This document shows, piece by piece, positions 25,485 through 33,127 of a stretch of 64,000 nucleotides of DNA. This DNA is from Lachnospiraceae bacterium (GTDB taxonomy: Bacteria > Bacillota > Clostridia > Lachnospirales > Lachnospiraceae). The notes below the pieces were generated by a model, which was not told the DNA's origin, made no database searches, and saw only the letters and a list, made by a program, of their open reading frames with translations. Position numbers and translations under genes: made by a program. Within the stretch, counting starts at the first letter, position 1. The number at the start of each line of letters is the position of its first letter. The stretch is taken from contig JAFYGB010000002.1 of the NCBI GenBank assembly GCA_017543445.1, positions 1-64,000 on the forward strand. Direction: 5' to 3'.

Positions 25485-26283
25485 TTTTTCCTCCCGCGTA
25501 CGGATCCTCACGTGATCCGACGCCTCTCCCAATACTATAATTCACCAGATACACTTCCTGTACGCCCTTTGTGAGTAACTGCGAAACGCATACATAGGCC
25601 GTGCTTCCGGTCGTAAAAATATCATCCAGTAATATCACACGGCGGTAAGCCGCCGCACGGTCCGTCGCGGAAAATGCTCCCTGCAGATTATCCAGCCGCT
25701 CCTGCAGCCCGAGTTTCTTCTGCGCCACCGTTTTCTTCACCCGGACCAGCACCTTCGTATCCACCGGGATACCGAGTTTTCGTCCGAGTTTTTTTGCCAA
25801 GACCTCCGCCTGGTTGTAACCTCTCTCTCGCTTCTTACTTTTATGCACGGGTACGGGCAGGATCACCTCTGCCTGCCAGTTTTGGATTTGTGCTCCGTAA
25901 CGGGCGATCATTTCTTCAGTCAAAAATGCCGCAAACTCGCGGCCATTCTCATACTTTAATTTCCACAACAAGTGCGCCGCGGCTTCACAGGTATAGTCCA
26001 TCAGCGCGATCCCCTGTACAAAATTTCGGTTCTTCGTCCGGCATTCCGGGCAGAATTCGTCTTCCTTCCGGATCAACATGGCGCCGCACTTATAGCACGT
26101 CGCCCCGCCGACGAAGCGGATCTTCGGATAGCAGGCATTGCAACACAGGCCGTTATGCAGGTTCCCTGCATTCGACACTATGTCGAAACAGACTGGACAC
26201 CGTCGGGGCCAGATCAGCTGCATCACAGCCTCTCCGATCCGCTTCGGCCATCGTTTTCGGTCTATGTTTCTTTGTTCTACCAT
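25417..26283 (-). CDS. comFC: ComFC-type phosphoribosyltransferase-fold protein
   Basis: This 288-residue protein of the ComF family is involved in DNA uptake in naturally competent bacteria, probably on the cytoplasmic side. It has an N-terminal zinc module (CPVCFDI, CCNAC, CYKCGAM, CPECRTK; residues 35-85). A PRTase fold follows, with PVPVHKSKKRERGYNQAEVLAKKL and the PRPP-type loop VILLDDIFTTGSTA near residue 220. After VNYSIGRG there is a tail of about 40 residues rich in Gly/Arg/Asp that overlaps the next gene and may be a late readthrough extension. Its neighbours recD2 and the window's type IV pili fit a DNA-uptake theme, but other com genes are absent from the window. Confidence 0.85.
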   Translation of the reverse strand: MVEQRNIDRKRWPKRIGEAVMQLIWPRRCPVCFDIVSNAGNLHNGLCCNACYPKIRFVGGATCYKCGAMLIRKEDEFCPECRTKNRNFVQGIALMDYTCEAAAHLLWKLKYENGREFAAFLTEEMIARYGAQIQNWQAEVILPVPVHKSKKRERGYNQAEVLAKKLGRKLGIPVDTKVLVRVKKTVAQKKLGLQERLDNLQGAFSATDRAAAYRRVILLDDIFTTGSTAYVCVSQLLTKGVQEVYLVNYSIGRGVGSREDPYAGGKNDRGKDNPEGGRRLKGEWDRGR

Positions 26284-26337
26284 ACGAATCGTGTACGAGA
26301 TCCTCCGTTTGGTTTGCTTTTTTTCACCGATCTACGG

Positions 26338-28692
26338 TTACAAGACTTCCGCGAGCCGCTCTTTCAGCCCGCTGTAGCGCTTCATTTGCCGCTCGTTCTG
26401 GATCATGCCTCGGAACGTTTCCACGCTGCCGACGACAGTCACGCAGCTTTTAGCACGCGTAACGGCCGTGTAGAGCAGGTTTCGGTTCATCAGCATCATC
26501 GGGCCGGACAAAAGCGGCAGGATCACTGCCGGATACTCGCTTCCCTGCGACTTGTGGATCGTGACGGCGTAGGCCTGATCCAGCTCCTCCAGTTCCGCGT
26601 AGGTATACTCTGCGATCCGTCCCTCATCGAACTCGACTTCGACGCGCTCGGTAAACAGGTTAATGGTCTTAATGATCCCCAGATCCCCGTTGAAAACGCC
26701 CATTCCCTTGGCGATGGGAATGTTGAATTTGCCGCGGACCTCCCACTCCTTCTGGTAGTTGTTGCGGATCTGCATCACTTTGTCGCCTTCGCGGAAAATG
26801 ATGTTCCCCGCCTCTTTTTCCCGCAGGTTTTCGCGGGGAGGGTTCAATGCGTTTTGCAACTCGCGATTTAGGTTCTCAACCCCGAGGACGCCCTTTCGCA
26901 TGGGAGTCAGGACCTGAATGTCCCGCACCGGAGCATGTACATACTGCGGCAGTTTCTCCCTAAGTAGCGTGATCGTCGCACCGATGATCTGGGCGGCGAC
27001 GTCCCTCTTAACGAACAGGAAATCCCGGCTCTTTGGATCCGGCTGCACGTCCTGTCCGCGATTGATCTTATGTGCATTGATGATAATATCGCTCATGGCG
27101 GCCTGGCGGAAGATCTTCGTCAGCTTCACGACCGGAAAACGTTCCGATTCGATGATGTCGCGAAGTACGCACCCCGGTCCGACACTGGGCAGCTGATCTA
27201 CGTCGCCAACCAGCACGACGTGCATGCCCCGAACCAGCGCCTTCAACAGGCCGTTCATCAGGAATATATCAACCATACTCATCTCGTCGACGATCACCAC
27301 ATCCTCATCGAGCGGGGTGAGCTCATCCCGTCCGAACTTCATGCCTGCGCCGTCCGGCGCGCCGGAAACCTCCAGCAGGCGGTGGATCGTCTTTGCTTCA
27401 TGTCCTGTCGTTTCCGACATTCGTTTCGCCGCGCGACCGGTCGGCGCGGCCAGGGCGATGATGTGCCCCTTCTTCTGGAAGTACCGGATCATCGCATTGA
27501 TGATCGTTGTTTTTCCGGTACCCGGACCTCCGGTCACGATGGTCAGTCCGTGGGTGATCGCGGTCAATACCGCCAGCCGCTGGTTCTCATCCAGCTCCTT
27601 AAGCTGCGTCTCCTCTTCGATCACGCGGTCCAGTTCGGCTTCGATCTTCTCCCGTTTCTCCTGCGTACGGATCGCGGCCGACGCCAGGTCGGTCAGTTTC
27701 CTCGCCACCGCCAGTTCGGTGTAGTAGTACGCAGACAGGTAGATCTCCGGGTCCTCATTGACCATGTCCGAAACCGCGGATCGGTCGTCCGAAAAAGGAT
27801 CCGATATGCTCTCTACGTTAAACTCTTCCGAGGAGTCGCGCATAGCTGAAACTCCCGCAGTTCCATAGTCCGTGCCCTTATCTGGCTGGATCATCGGCTT
27901 CTTAGCGATGACCGTCCGTGTCAGGATCATGTCGGTCAGGTTCTTCTCGACCAGTGAAACATCGACCTGCAGAAGTTCCTGCGCGCGTGTCACCAGCTCT
28001 CCCCTCGGTAGATAGGTGTGCCCCTCGCCGCCGGCTTCCTGCAGCAAATGCGTCATAGCCGCGCAGATCCGAAACTCCGAGTCGAATGCCAGTCCCTGCC
28101 GGAGCGCGATCGCATCTGCCGTCTTAAAGCCGATACCAGACACCTTCTCCACCAGGTCGTACGGATTCACCCGAAGGACATTGTAAATATTCTCTTTGTA
28201 GATCTCATAGATGCGGACCGCCATGGACGTTCCGATCCCTAAGTTCTGGAGGAAAATGATCGCATCGCGCAGCTGCCTCTTTCCCTGCACCTGTGCAGCG
28301 ATCTCGTAAGCCTTCCCCTGGCTGATGCCTTTTACTTCAGCCAGCCGCTCGGGCTCCTCCTCCATGATCCGGAACGTGTCCGTCCCGAACTTATCAACGA
28401 TACGCGATGCAAGCTTCTCACCGATGCCTTTGATCGCGCCCGATCCTAAGTAATTTCGGATCGAGATCACGTCCTGAGGCACCTTTCGCTCATAGGAAGT
28501 CACCTTGATCTGAGGGCCGTACATCGGATGCTCCAAATACTCACCCTCGACCTGCACATAATCGCCGATCTCCGCTAAAGGCATGAGCCCGACGATGGTG
28601 TACTCCCCATCCTGCGTTTCGAGGGTCATGACCTTATAGCCGTTTTTTTCATTTTCATAAACCACGTGCCCGATGGCACCCTCGATCGTCAT
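26338..28692 (-). CDS. recD2: RecD2-type ATP-dependent DNA helicase
   Basis: This 784-residue superfamily 1B 5'-3' helicase is of the RecBC-independent RecD2 class. The long N-terminal region has an OB-like start (GAIGHVVYENEKNGYKVMTL) and helix-hairpin-helix segments (GIGEKLASRIVDKFG, VSGIGFKTADAIA). The motor has Walker A GGPGTGKTT near residue 390 and Walker B DVVIVDEMSMVD. Late motifs include VDQLPSVGPG and AYAVTIHKSQGSEYP. An insertion of about 100 residues near 275-345 (YGTAGVSAMRDSSEEFN...) is acidic and unusual. The gene lies between mreB and comFC on the same strand with no terminator before comFC, so the two are probably cotranscribed. Confidence 0.93.
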   Translation of the reverse strand: MTIEGAIGHVVYENEKNGYKVMTLETQDGEYTIVGLMPLAEIGDYVQVEGEYLEHPMYGPQIKVTSYERKVPQDVISIRNYLGSGAIKGIGEKLASRIVDKFGTDTFRIMEEEPERLAEVKGISQGKAYEIAAQVQGKRQLRDAIIFLQNLGIGTSMAVRIYEIYKENIYNVLRVNPYDLVEKVSGIGFKTADAIALRQGLAFDSEFRICAAMTHLLQEAGGEGHTYLPRGELVTRAQELLQVDVSLVEKNLTDMILTRTVIAKKPMIQPDKGTDYGTAGVSAMRDSSEEFNVESISDPFSDDRSAVSDMVNEDPEIYLSAYYYTELAVARKLTDLASAAIRTQEKREKIEAELDRVIEEETQLKELDENQRLAVLTAITHGLTIVTGGPGTGKTTIINAMIRYFQKKGHIIALAAPTGRAAKRMSETTGHEAKTIHRLLEVSGAPDGAGMKFGRDELTPLDEDVVIVDEMSMVDIFLMNGLLKALVRGMHVVLVGDVDQLPSVGPGCVLRDIIESERFPVVKLTKIFRQAAMSDIIINAHKINRGQDVQPDPKSRDFLFVKRDVAAQIIGATITLLREKLPQYVHAPVRDIQVLTPMRKGVLGVENLNRELQNALNPPRENLREKEAGNIIFREGDKVMQIRNNYQKEWEVRGKFNIPIAKGMGVFNGDLGIIKTINLFTERVEVEFDEGRIAEYTYAELEELDQAYAVTIHKSQGSEYPAVILPLLSGPMMLMNRNLLYTAVTRAKSCVTVVGSVETFRGMIQNERQMKRYSGLKERLAEVL

Positions 28693-28767
28693 TTTCGATA
28701 AACCTCACACTCTTTATGAAATGCATTTTCCGCTTCGATCGGCCCCTGCATTTCACTTTTTGTAAAC

Positions 28768-28818
28768 ATAAAACGTGCTTCTGCACGGGAAATAACTCCC
28801 CGAGAAACAGAAGCACGT
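28768..28818 (-). terminator. Terminator of mreB
   Basis: On the minus strand, 11-bp arms ACGTGCTTCTG (28808-28818) and CAGAAGCACGT (28773-28783) close a 24-base loop and are followed by TTTTATGTTT. It lies 10 bases beyond the mreB stop. Confidence 0.85.
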
Positions 28819-28828
28819 CAAGCAACCA

Positions 28829-29821
28829 TTATTCGCCCATCTCGTCCAGGAACTCAATATATTTGCCGGTTCCGATAGCAACTGCAGTCATCGGATCCTC
28901 AGCAGTGATCGTATTGATCCCCGTCTTCTCTTCGATCAGTTCTTCCAGACCGCGCAGCAACGAACCGCCGCCGGTCAGGACGATGCCCCGATCGGAAATA
29001 TCCGCCGCCAACTCCGGAGGCGTACGCTCCAGCACCGCATGGACGGCATCCACAATTTGTGTTGCAGGCTCGCGAAGGGCCTCCAACGTCTCATCCGAGG
29101 TGAACGTCACGGTCTTAGGCAGACCCGTGACCAGGTTTCGTCCCCGCACGTCCATCGTCAGGACATCCTGACGCGGATAGCAGGTTCCGATATTGATCTT
29201 GATCTCCTCAGCGGTGCGCTCACCGATCAGGAGATTGTGCTTCTTACGCATGTAACGAACGATCGCATCATCGAAATCATCGCCCGCGACCTTGATGGAA
29301 TTACTAACCACCGTTCCGCCGAGGGAGATAACCGCGATATCCGATGTTCCACCGCCGATATCGACGATCATATTTCCGCATGCCTTGGAAATGTCTACGC
29401 CTGCGCCGATCGCTGCTGCCAGCGGCTCCTCAATGATGCGGACGTCGCGCGCGCCGGCTTCGTAGGTCGCATCCTCGACTGCCTTACGCTCAACTTCCGT
29501 GATCTCACTGGGCACACAAATGCAGATACGCGGCTTACGCAGCGTACGCCGACCCGTAGCTTTACGGATAAAATACTTCAACATCTTCTGGGTCGCGATG
29601 TAATCGCTGATAACGCCCTGCCGAAGCGGACGGATCGCCACGATATTACCGGGCGTACGTCCGATCATCAGACGCGCGTCCTCTCCGATCGCCTTGATCT
29701 CATTCGTTTCGCGGTCAATGGCAACGACCGACGGCTCCTTGAGCACGACGCCCTTACCCTTAACATATACTAAGATACTGGCCGTTCCCAAATCGATGCC
29801 GATATCTGAAGATAACATCAT
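28829..29821 (-). CDS. mreB: Rod-shape-determining protein MreB
   Basis: This 330-residue bacterial actin homologue polymerises under the membrane and guides lateral cell-wall synthesis. Nucleotide-binding motifs are intact: IGIDLGTASILVYVKG (phosphate 1), MIVDIGGGTSDIAVISLGG (phosphate 2) and IVLTGGGSLLRGLEELI (adenosine). The start at 29821 is chosen over a longer extension because AGGAGG lies 8 bases upstream and because MreB/Mbl proteins begin close to this point. No mreC or mreD follows. It stands alone with its own terminator, so it may be an Mbl/MreBH-type paralogue rather than the mreBCD copy (inference). Confidence 0.93.
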   Translation of the reverse strand: MMLSSDIGIDLGTASILVYVKGKGVVLKEPSVVAIDRETNEIKAIGEDARLMIGRTPGNIVAIRPLRQGVISDYIATQKMLKYFIRKATGRRTLRKPRICICVPSEITEVERKAVEDATYEAGARDVRIIEEPLAAAIGAGVDISKACGNMIVDIGGGTSDIAVISLGGTVVSNSIKVAGDDFDDAIVRYMRKKHNLLIGERTAEEIKINIGTCYPRQDVLTMDVRGRNLVTGLPKTVTFTSDETLEALREPATQIVDAVHAVLERTPPELAADISDRGIVLTGGGSLLRGLEELIEEKTGINTITAEDPMTAVAIGTGKYIEFLDEMGE

Positions 29822-30189
29822 AATTCGATCCTCCTGATTATAGGTAGCAAAACGACCTATAATGTATGAAGTGTAGTTCCGTTGCAAAGCCGAAGTAAAA
29901 CGCGATATCCCACGCACAACGCTCCCGAATCTGACCGTTTCGATCCGATCCGAGGGGTCGTCGCAGACGCAAAATAATACTTCAAGCCGGAAAGGTCATA
30001 AGGAGACCTTCCACACTGTTGACCCGATTACGACCAAACAGTGCCACTTATAAATTTAACATAAAACAGCAAGTCTGACAAGGAGAAAATGCAGATTTCC
30101 GCCCACTTTTTCCAAAATATTTTTTCATCCTTTTTTTAGAAAGACTTTATACTTATTTTAGAAACCCATCATATTTAGGACATATTTAT
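29822..30189. other. Non-coding region upstream of mreB
   Basis: About 370 bases without a supported gene. It presumably carries the mreB promoter and leader. AT-rich stretches at 30110-30190 offer several -10-like hexamers (TATAAA, TATAAT-like) on both strands, but no -35 partner at 16-18 bases was convincing. Confidence 0.4.
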
Positions 30190-30404
30190 ACCTTATCATG
30201 GAACCATGAAGCGAGGGAAAGAACTGCAAGGCAGTTTCTCCCGTACCAGTTCCCGAAGCTTCCGTACGGAACGAAAGTTCCGATCATGCATGCACAAAGC
30301 ATCTTATAAGTTTTTTCCTTTTCCTAGCTGCGGGCGGCCTGCCACCGCCCCGTAACTTCGCTTTTAAAACCACAGCCCCCTCCAACTAACTGTGGTTTTT
30401 GCCA
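30190..30404 (+). ncRNA. Candidate structured RNA ending in a terminator-like hairpin (low confidence)
   Basis: This stretch is dense in inverted repeats when read on the plus strand. They are GGGA..GAACTGC/GCAGTTTC..TCCC near 30214-30241, GGAAC-GAAA-GTTCC near 30269-30282, and GGGCGG/CCGCCC near 30334-30352. A possible long-range AGCGA/TCGCT closure adds to these. It ends in AACCACAG...CTGTGGTT plus a T-run (30369-30400), usable as a terminator on the plus strand. No good promoter was found upstream, so it could instead be a leader structure of mreB read on the other strand. No known riboswitch or housekeeping RNA motif was recognised. Confidence 0.35.
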
Positions 30405-30578
30405 TAGAGTCACGAAAGTGACACTTTTTGTTTTCATTTTCCTATTTCCTTCTTGTTATTTCCACACGGCCGGGTTTCCCCCCATAAGCCGTGTGGTTTT
30501 GTTATGCGCGGAAATTTACAGCGGGTGTGAAAAAGAGTGGACATGGAGTGTATCTCTTCCCCCGCCGCGCCCGTAAAG

Positions 30579-30740
30579 CAACCAAAAGGTTCTAATCTTT
30601 CCCTTCTGGTGGCCGTCCATACGCGGTTACTCACGCCTTTCCTCTCATAAAGCAACCATATACATCAAATCCTTCTCTTCCGGTGGTAGCACGTCCACAT
30701 CCTCTCGTCCATCCTCTCTCAAAAACAACCATAAATACCA
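30579..30740. repeat. 73-bp degenerate tandem repeats, upstream flank of the nuclease-like gene
   Basis: GCAACCA (or ACAACCA) occurs at 30579, 30652 and 30725, exactly 73 bp apart. In each complete unit a CTGGTGGC or CCGGTGGT element follows about 29 bases later, an imperfect inverted partner of GCAACCA. The remaining sequence is pyrimidine-rich and only partly conserved. The last copy runs into the ribosome binding site of the gene at 30763. Homologous units resume after the gene at 31284. Confidence 0.75.
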
Positions 30741-30762
30741 ACAAAACAAAGGAGACTCAATT

Positions 30763-31266
30763 ATGCAAATCAAAGAAATCACAAAAGAAATCGAAGTCCT
30801 CGAACAGAAACTACACAGTATTTCAGCCGAATTAGAGAAGCTGAGAAAGCTTCTTCCCAAGGGCGGTCGTCTTCATGCCCTCCGGCATGGAAAAACGTAT
30901 CAATATTATATGCGAAACGGTCTTCGTGTACGCTCGAAATCCGAGATCCTGATCGCGGATATCTTAGATGAGATGTCGATTCCCTTCCTCTATGAAAAGC
31001 CTCTGCTATTAAGTTCGGGCCTCTACCATCCTGACTTTACCTTGTTGAATATAAAGGAAAGAAAAGAAGTATATTGGGAGCATTTCGGAATGATGGATGA
31101 CATGGATTATCGTAACAGCGCCTTTAAAAAAATACGGAGATATGAAGCAAGTGGTTTATTTCACCCGGACTCGTTCCTCTGGACCTTTGAAACTGGACGC
31201 TATCCTTTAGAAACCAAGCCCCTTCGTCGAATGGTCAATGAACTAAAAATCAATTTGGGATACTGA
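30763..31266 (+). CDS. PD-(D/E)XK-like nuclease-fold protein embedded in repeats
   Basis: This 167-residue protein has a coiled-coil N-terminus (residues 3-31, EITKEIEVLEQKLHSISAEL). A compact domain follows with the order E61 (RSKSE), D91 (YHPDFTLL) and E106-x-H... in VYWEHFGMMDD. Together these resemble the catalytic E...PD...E-x core of PD-(D/E)XK (Vsr/restriction-like) nucleases; the usual lysine of ExK is replaced by H-F. GLRVRSKSEILIADIL and IPFLYEKPL fit the first helix and strand. AAAGGAG precedes the ATG. The gene is flanked on both sides by homologous 73-bp repeats, a layout expected of a small mobile or self-maintaining element. Activity and target are unknown. Confidence 0.72.
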   Translation: MQIKEITKEIEVLEQKLHSISAELEKLRKLLPKGGRLHALRHGKTYQYYMRNGLRVRSKSEILIADILDEMSIPFLYEKPLLLSSGLYHPDFTLLNIKERKEVYWEHFGMMDDMDYRNSAFKKIRRYEASGLFHPDSFLWTFETGRYPLETKPLRRMVNELKINLGY

Positions 31267-31283
31267 GCAGTCTTAGATATGCG

Positions 31284-31600
31284 GCAACCTAACATGCCCT
31301 TTTCGCCCATACTGGTTGTTTTTTCATCAAAATGCTGCGAGTTTTTTAGTGCCACTACCACCAAACAAACCTTCTTCAGCACTGCTGGTTGCTTTTCCGA
31401 TCGAAAGCTCAGTATTCCATTAGTGCCACAGCAACCAAAAAACCATTTTCTTCTCCTCTGGTTGCTTTTCCGCCATATTCTTCGGGTTTTCTCTGGCGCA
31501 ACGGCCACCAATAAGCCCATTTCGGCTCTCCTGGTTGTTTTTTCAACAAATAGCCTCCAGTTTCTCAGCTTAGCGACACGCTCCAAAGAAAAAGGCAACC
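31284..31600. repeat. 73-bp degenerate tandem repeats, downstream flank of the nuclease-like gene
   Basis: GGTTG occurs at 31314, 31387, 31460 and 31533, exactly 73 bp apart. The paired GCAACCA-like elements lie at 31284, 31357, 31431 and 31504, with one extra base in one unit. The best unit has perfect arms GCAACCA (31431) and TGGTTGC (31459) with a 21-base loop, followed by TTTTCC. A GTGCCAC-like block sits before most GCAACCA copies. A final GCAACCA at 31595 is out of phase. Because 73 is not a multiple of 3, translated repeats shift frame every unit, so the reading frames here are not genes. Confidence 0.8.
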
Positions 31601-31630
31601 AAAAGCAGTTCTCCCCCCCTCTCCCCTATC

Positions 31631-31659
31631 TTGACATCCTCCTTCCAAAACGCTAAAAT
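31631..31659 (+). promoter_or_regulatory. Promoter of the AraC-family gene
   Basis: TTGACA is followed by 17 bases and TAAAAT on the plus strand, leaving a leader of about 92 bases before the ATG at 31759. Confidence 0.8.
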
Positions 31660-31758
31660 GGTACCAACGACAGTCGGATCGTATCGCACACCTTTACGAT
31701 CTGTAAAACATCATCAAACCAATGATTCATTTCGATCCAAAAGCAGAAGGAGGTCGCC

Positions 31759-32550
31759 ATGATCGTTGACTATATCGGATGCCATCATAAGCATTCGGAG
31801 GATTTTCATATCTCCAGGCCGCAGGGGCTGGAAAATCATATCCTGCTCCTCATCAAATCGCCGGCGCTCTTTTCGATCGATGGCGAGTTGGTTCCTGTGC
31901 GCAAAAACAGCTTTGTAATATACAGGGCCGGGACGCCTCACGAATACTGCGCGAATAAAGAGTCCTACATTGACGACTTTATCCACTTTCATTTCGAGGA
32001 GGGGGATGAAGAATTCTTCACGGCACATAACATGGTCTTCGACCGCCCCGTGTACGTCGGTGAATTGACCGAGTGCTCCGAGATCCTGCGCAATATGTGC
32101 TTTGAATTCTGCACACCGGGCGAGGACCGCAACGAAGGCCTGAACCTCTACTTCCGCCTGCTGATCCTGAAACTGGGCCGTGCCCTGCGCGGTGCATCCT
32201 TGACCGCATCCGACCTGAACTCAGACCATTTCCAGTCGCTGCGCACGATACGCGAGAAGATCTTCAGCACGCACGCCTTCCACATGTCCATCGATGAAAT
32301 GGCGCGTGCGGCAAATGTCAGTCGTTCGTATTTTCAACATTCGTATAAGATGCTTTTCGGACAGAGCGTCCGTGACGATATCCTGCAGAGCCGGATGTCA
32401 CACGCGAAGCTGCTCCTCTCTTCTACACGTGTCCCGGTATCTGCCATCGCAGAGCAATGCGGCTACAACAACGACGTTCACTTTATGCGGCAGTTCAAAA
32501 ACTACACCGGCTTGACACCCACCGAATATAGAAAACAATACAGCGCGTAG
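31759..32550 (+). CDS. AraC-family transcriptional regulator
   Basis: This 263-residue regulator has an N-terminal cupin-like sensor (residues 1-110; GELVPVRKNSFVIYRAGTPHEY and FIHFHFEEGDEEFF, with several histidines). A C-terminal pair of helix-turn-helix motifs (about 165-260) contains MSIDEMARAANVSRSYFQHSYKMLFG and VSAIAEQCGYNNDVHFMRQFKNYTGLTPTEYRK, the AraC/XylS signature. AGGAGG lies 5 bases before the start. It is one of the few plus-strand genes and has no cotranscribed partner, so its target is not evident. The orphan RNA 110 bases downstream is a candidate neighbour target (inference). Confidence 0.93.
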   Translation: MIVDYIGCHHKHSEDFHISRPQGLENHILLLIKSPALFSIDGELVPVRKNSFVIYRAGTPHEYCANKESYIDDFIHFHFEEGDEEFFTAHNMVFDRPVYVGELTECSEILRNMCFEFCTPGEDRNEGLNLYFRLLILKLGRALRGASLTASDLNSDHFQSLRTIREKIFSTHAFHMSIDEMARAANVSRSYFQHSYKMLFGQSVRDDILQSRMSHAKLLLSSTRVPVSAIAEQCGYNNDVHFMRQFKNYTGLTPTEYRKQYSA

Positions 32551-32628
32551 AATACGCGCTGTTTTCTTTTTGCAATGTTTTACACGAAACGAAGCACAAA
32601 ACATCAGTATATATAACACATATGTCTA

Positions 32629-32657
32629 TTGTGAATTGTATGAAAAAAGAGTATATT
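32629..32657 (+). promoter_or_regulatory. Promoter of the orphan non-coding transcript
   Basis: TTGTGA (32629-32634) is followed by 17 bases and TATATT (32652-32657). Transcription would start near 32664, in a stretch with no ribosome binding site or ORF but with a terminator about 340 bases on. Confidence 0.7.
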
Positions 32658-32663
32658 TATACC

Positions 32664-33002
32664 GTGAGTTGAATTCAAAACTTACGTGGTGTGATGGAAT
32701 ACCTGTACGGACTAAAGTGTTTCATTTCCCACGTTGTCTCACTGGATAGATGGCTCAATCCTTTGATAGAAAGCTGATTTCAACGGTTTAAGGTCAGGAC
32801 TAACCCCTCGACCGGCTGTGAACCGCAATCCTTCTGCTGCAGGCGGAGATGCAATCCATCGCGCTACACACGTCCACGTCAGGACATTCTAATTCCTTTC
32901 TTGCGAGCGTCGCCGCCCGCGGTTCACACGAATCACAGCACAAAACATAGGTTGCAAAAGATAGATAGAGATAGATGACGGCTCCCGAAAGGGAGTTTTT
33001 TT
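32664..33002 (+). ncRNA. Candidate structured non-coding RNA of about 340 nt, unknown class
   Basis: A promoter, no coding potential and a clear terminator (CTCCC-GAAA-GGGAG then seven Ts, 32982-33002) define an independent transcription unit. The interior holds strong pairings. ACGTGG (about 32693) pairs with CCACGT, enclosing GTGATGGAA/TTTCAT-type inner pairing. GTGAACCGC (about 32818) pairs with GCGGTTCAC (about 32919), closing a 110-base domain. AGGTCAGGACTAA and CGTCAGGACATTCTAA repeat a GTCAGGAC element. Diagnostic motifs of RNase P, tmRNA, SRP RNA and common riboswitches were looked for by eye and not found. 6S RNA cannot be excluded but would be unusually long. Confidence 0.55.
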
Positions 33003-33064
33003 GTGCACAAAATGCATATGCCCGCCCTTAGCACAGCCGAAACAACCGTTACAAAACAGAAATA

Positions 33065-33104
33065 TAAAACAGCAGCCGAAATCTCATTTCGAGACTTCGG
33101 CTGC
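33065..33104 (-). terminator. Terminator of the trkA-trkH operon
   Basis: On the minus strand, 9-bp arms GCAGCCGAA and TTCGGCTGC with an inner TCTCGAAATGAGA dyad are followed by TGTTTTATATT. It lies 23 bases past the trkH stop. Confidence 0.85.
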
Positions 33105-33127
33105 CAACTAACATATTTACATATTCA

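Noticed and set aside
25417-31266. Competence operon
   Set aside because: Only comFC is present; recD2 and mreB are general genes, and no comEA, comEC or comGA homologue is adjacent.
31200-31656. ORFs on both strands through the downstream 73-bp repeats
   Set aside because: Peptide repeats arise from the DNA repeat, change frame each unit and lack ribosome binding sites.
32664-33002. RNase P RNA or tmRNA identity for the orphan transcript
   Set aside because: No GAGGAAAGUCC block or related core of RNase P, and no tRNA-like ends or GGUUCGA arm of tmRNA could be found by eye.
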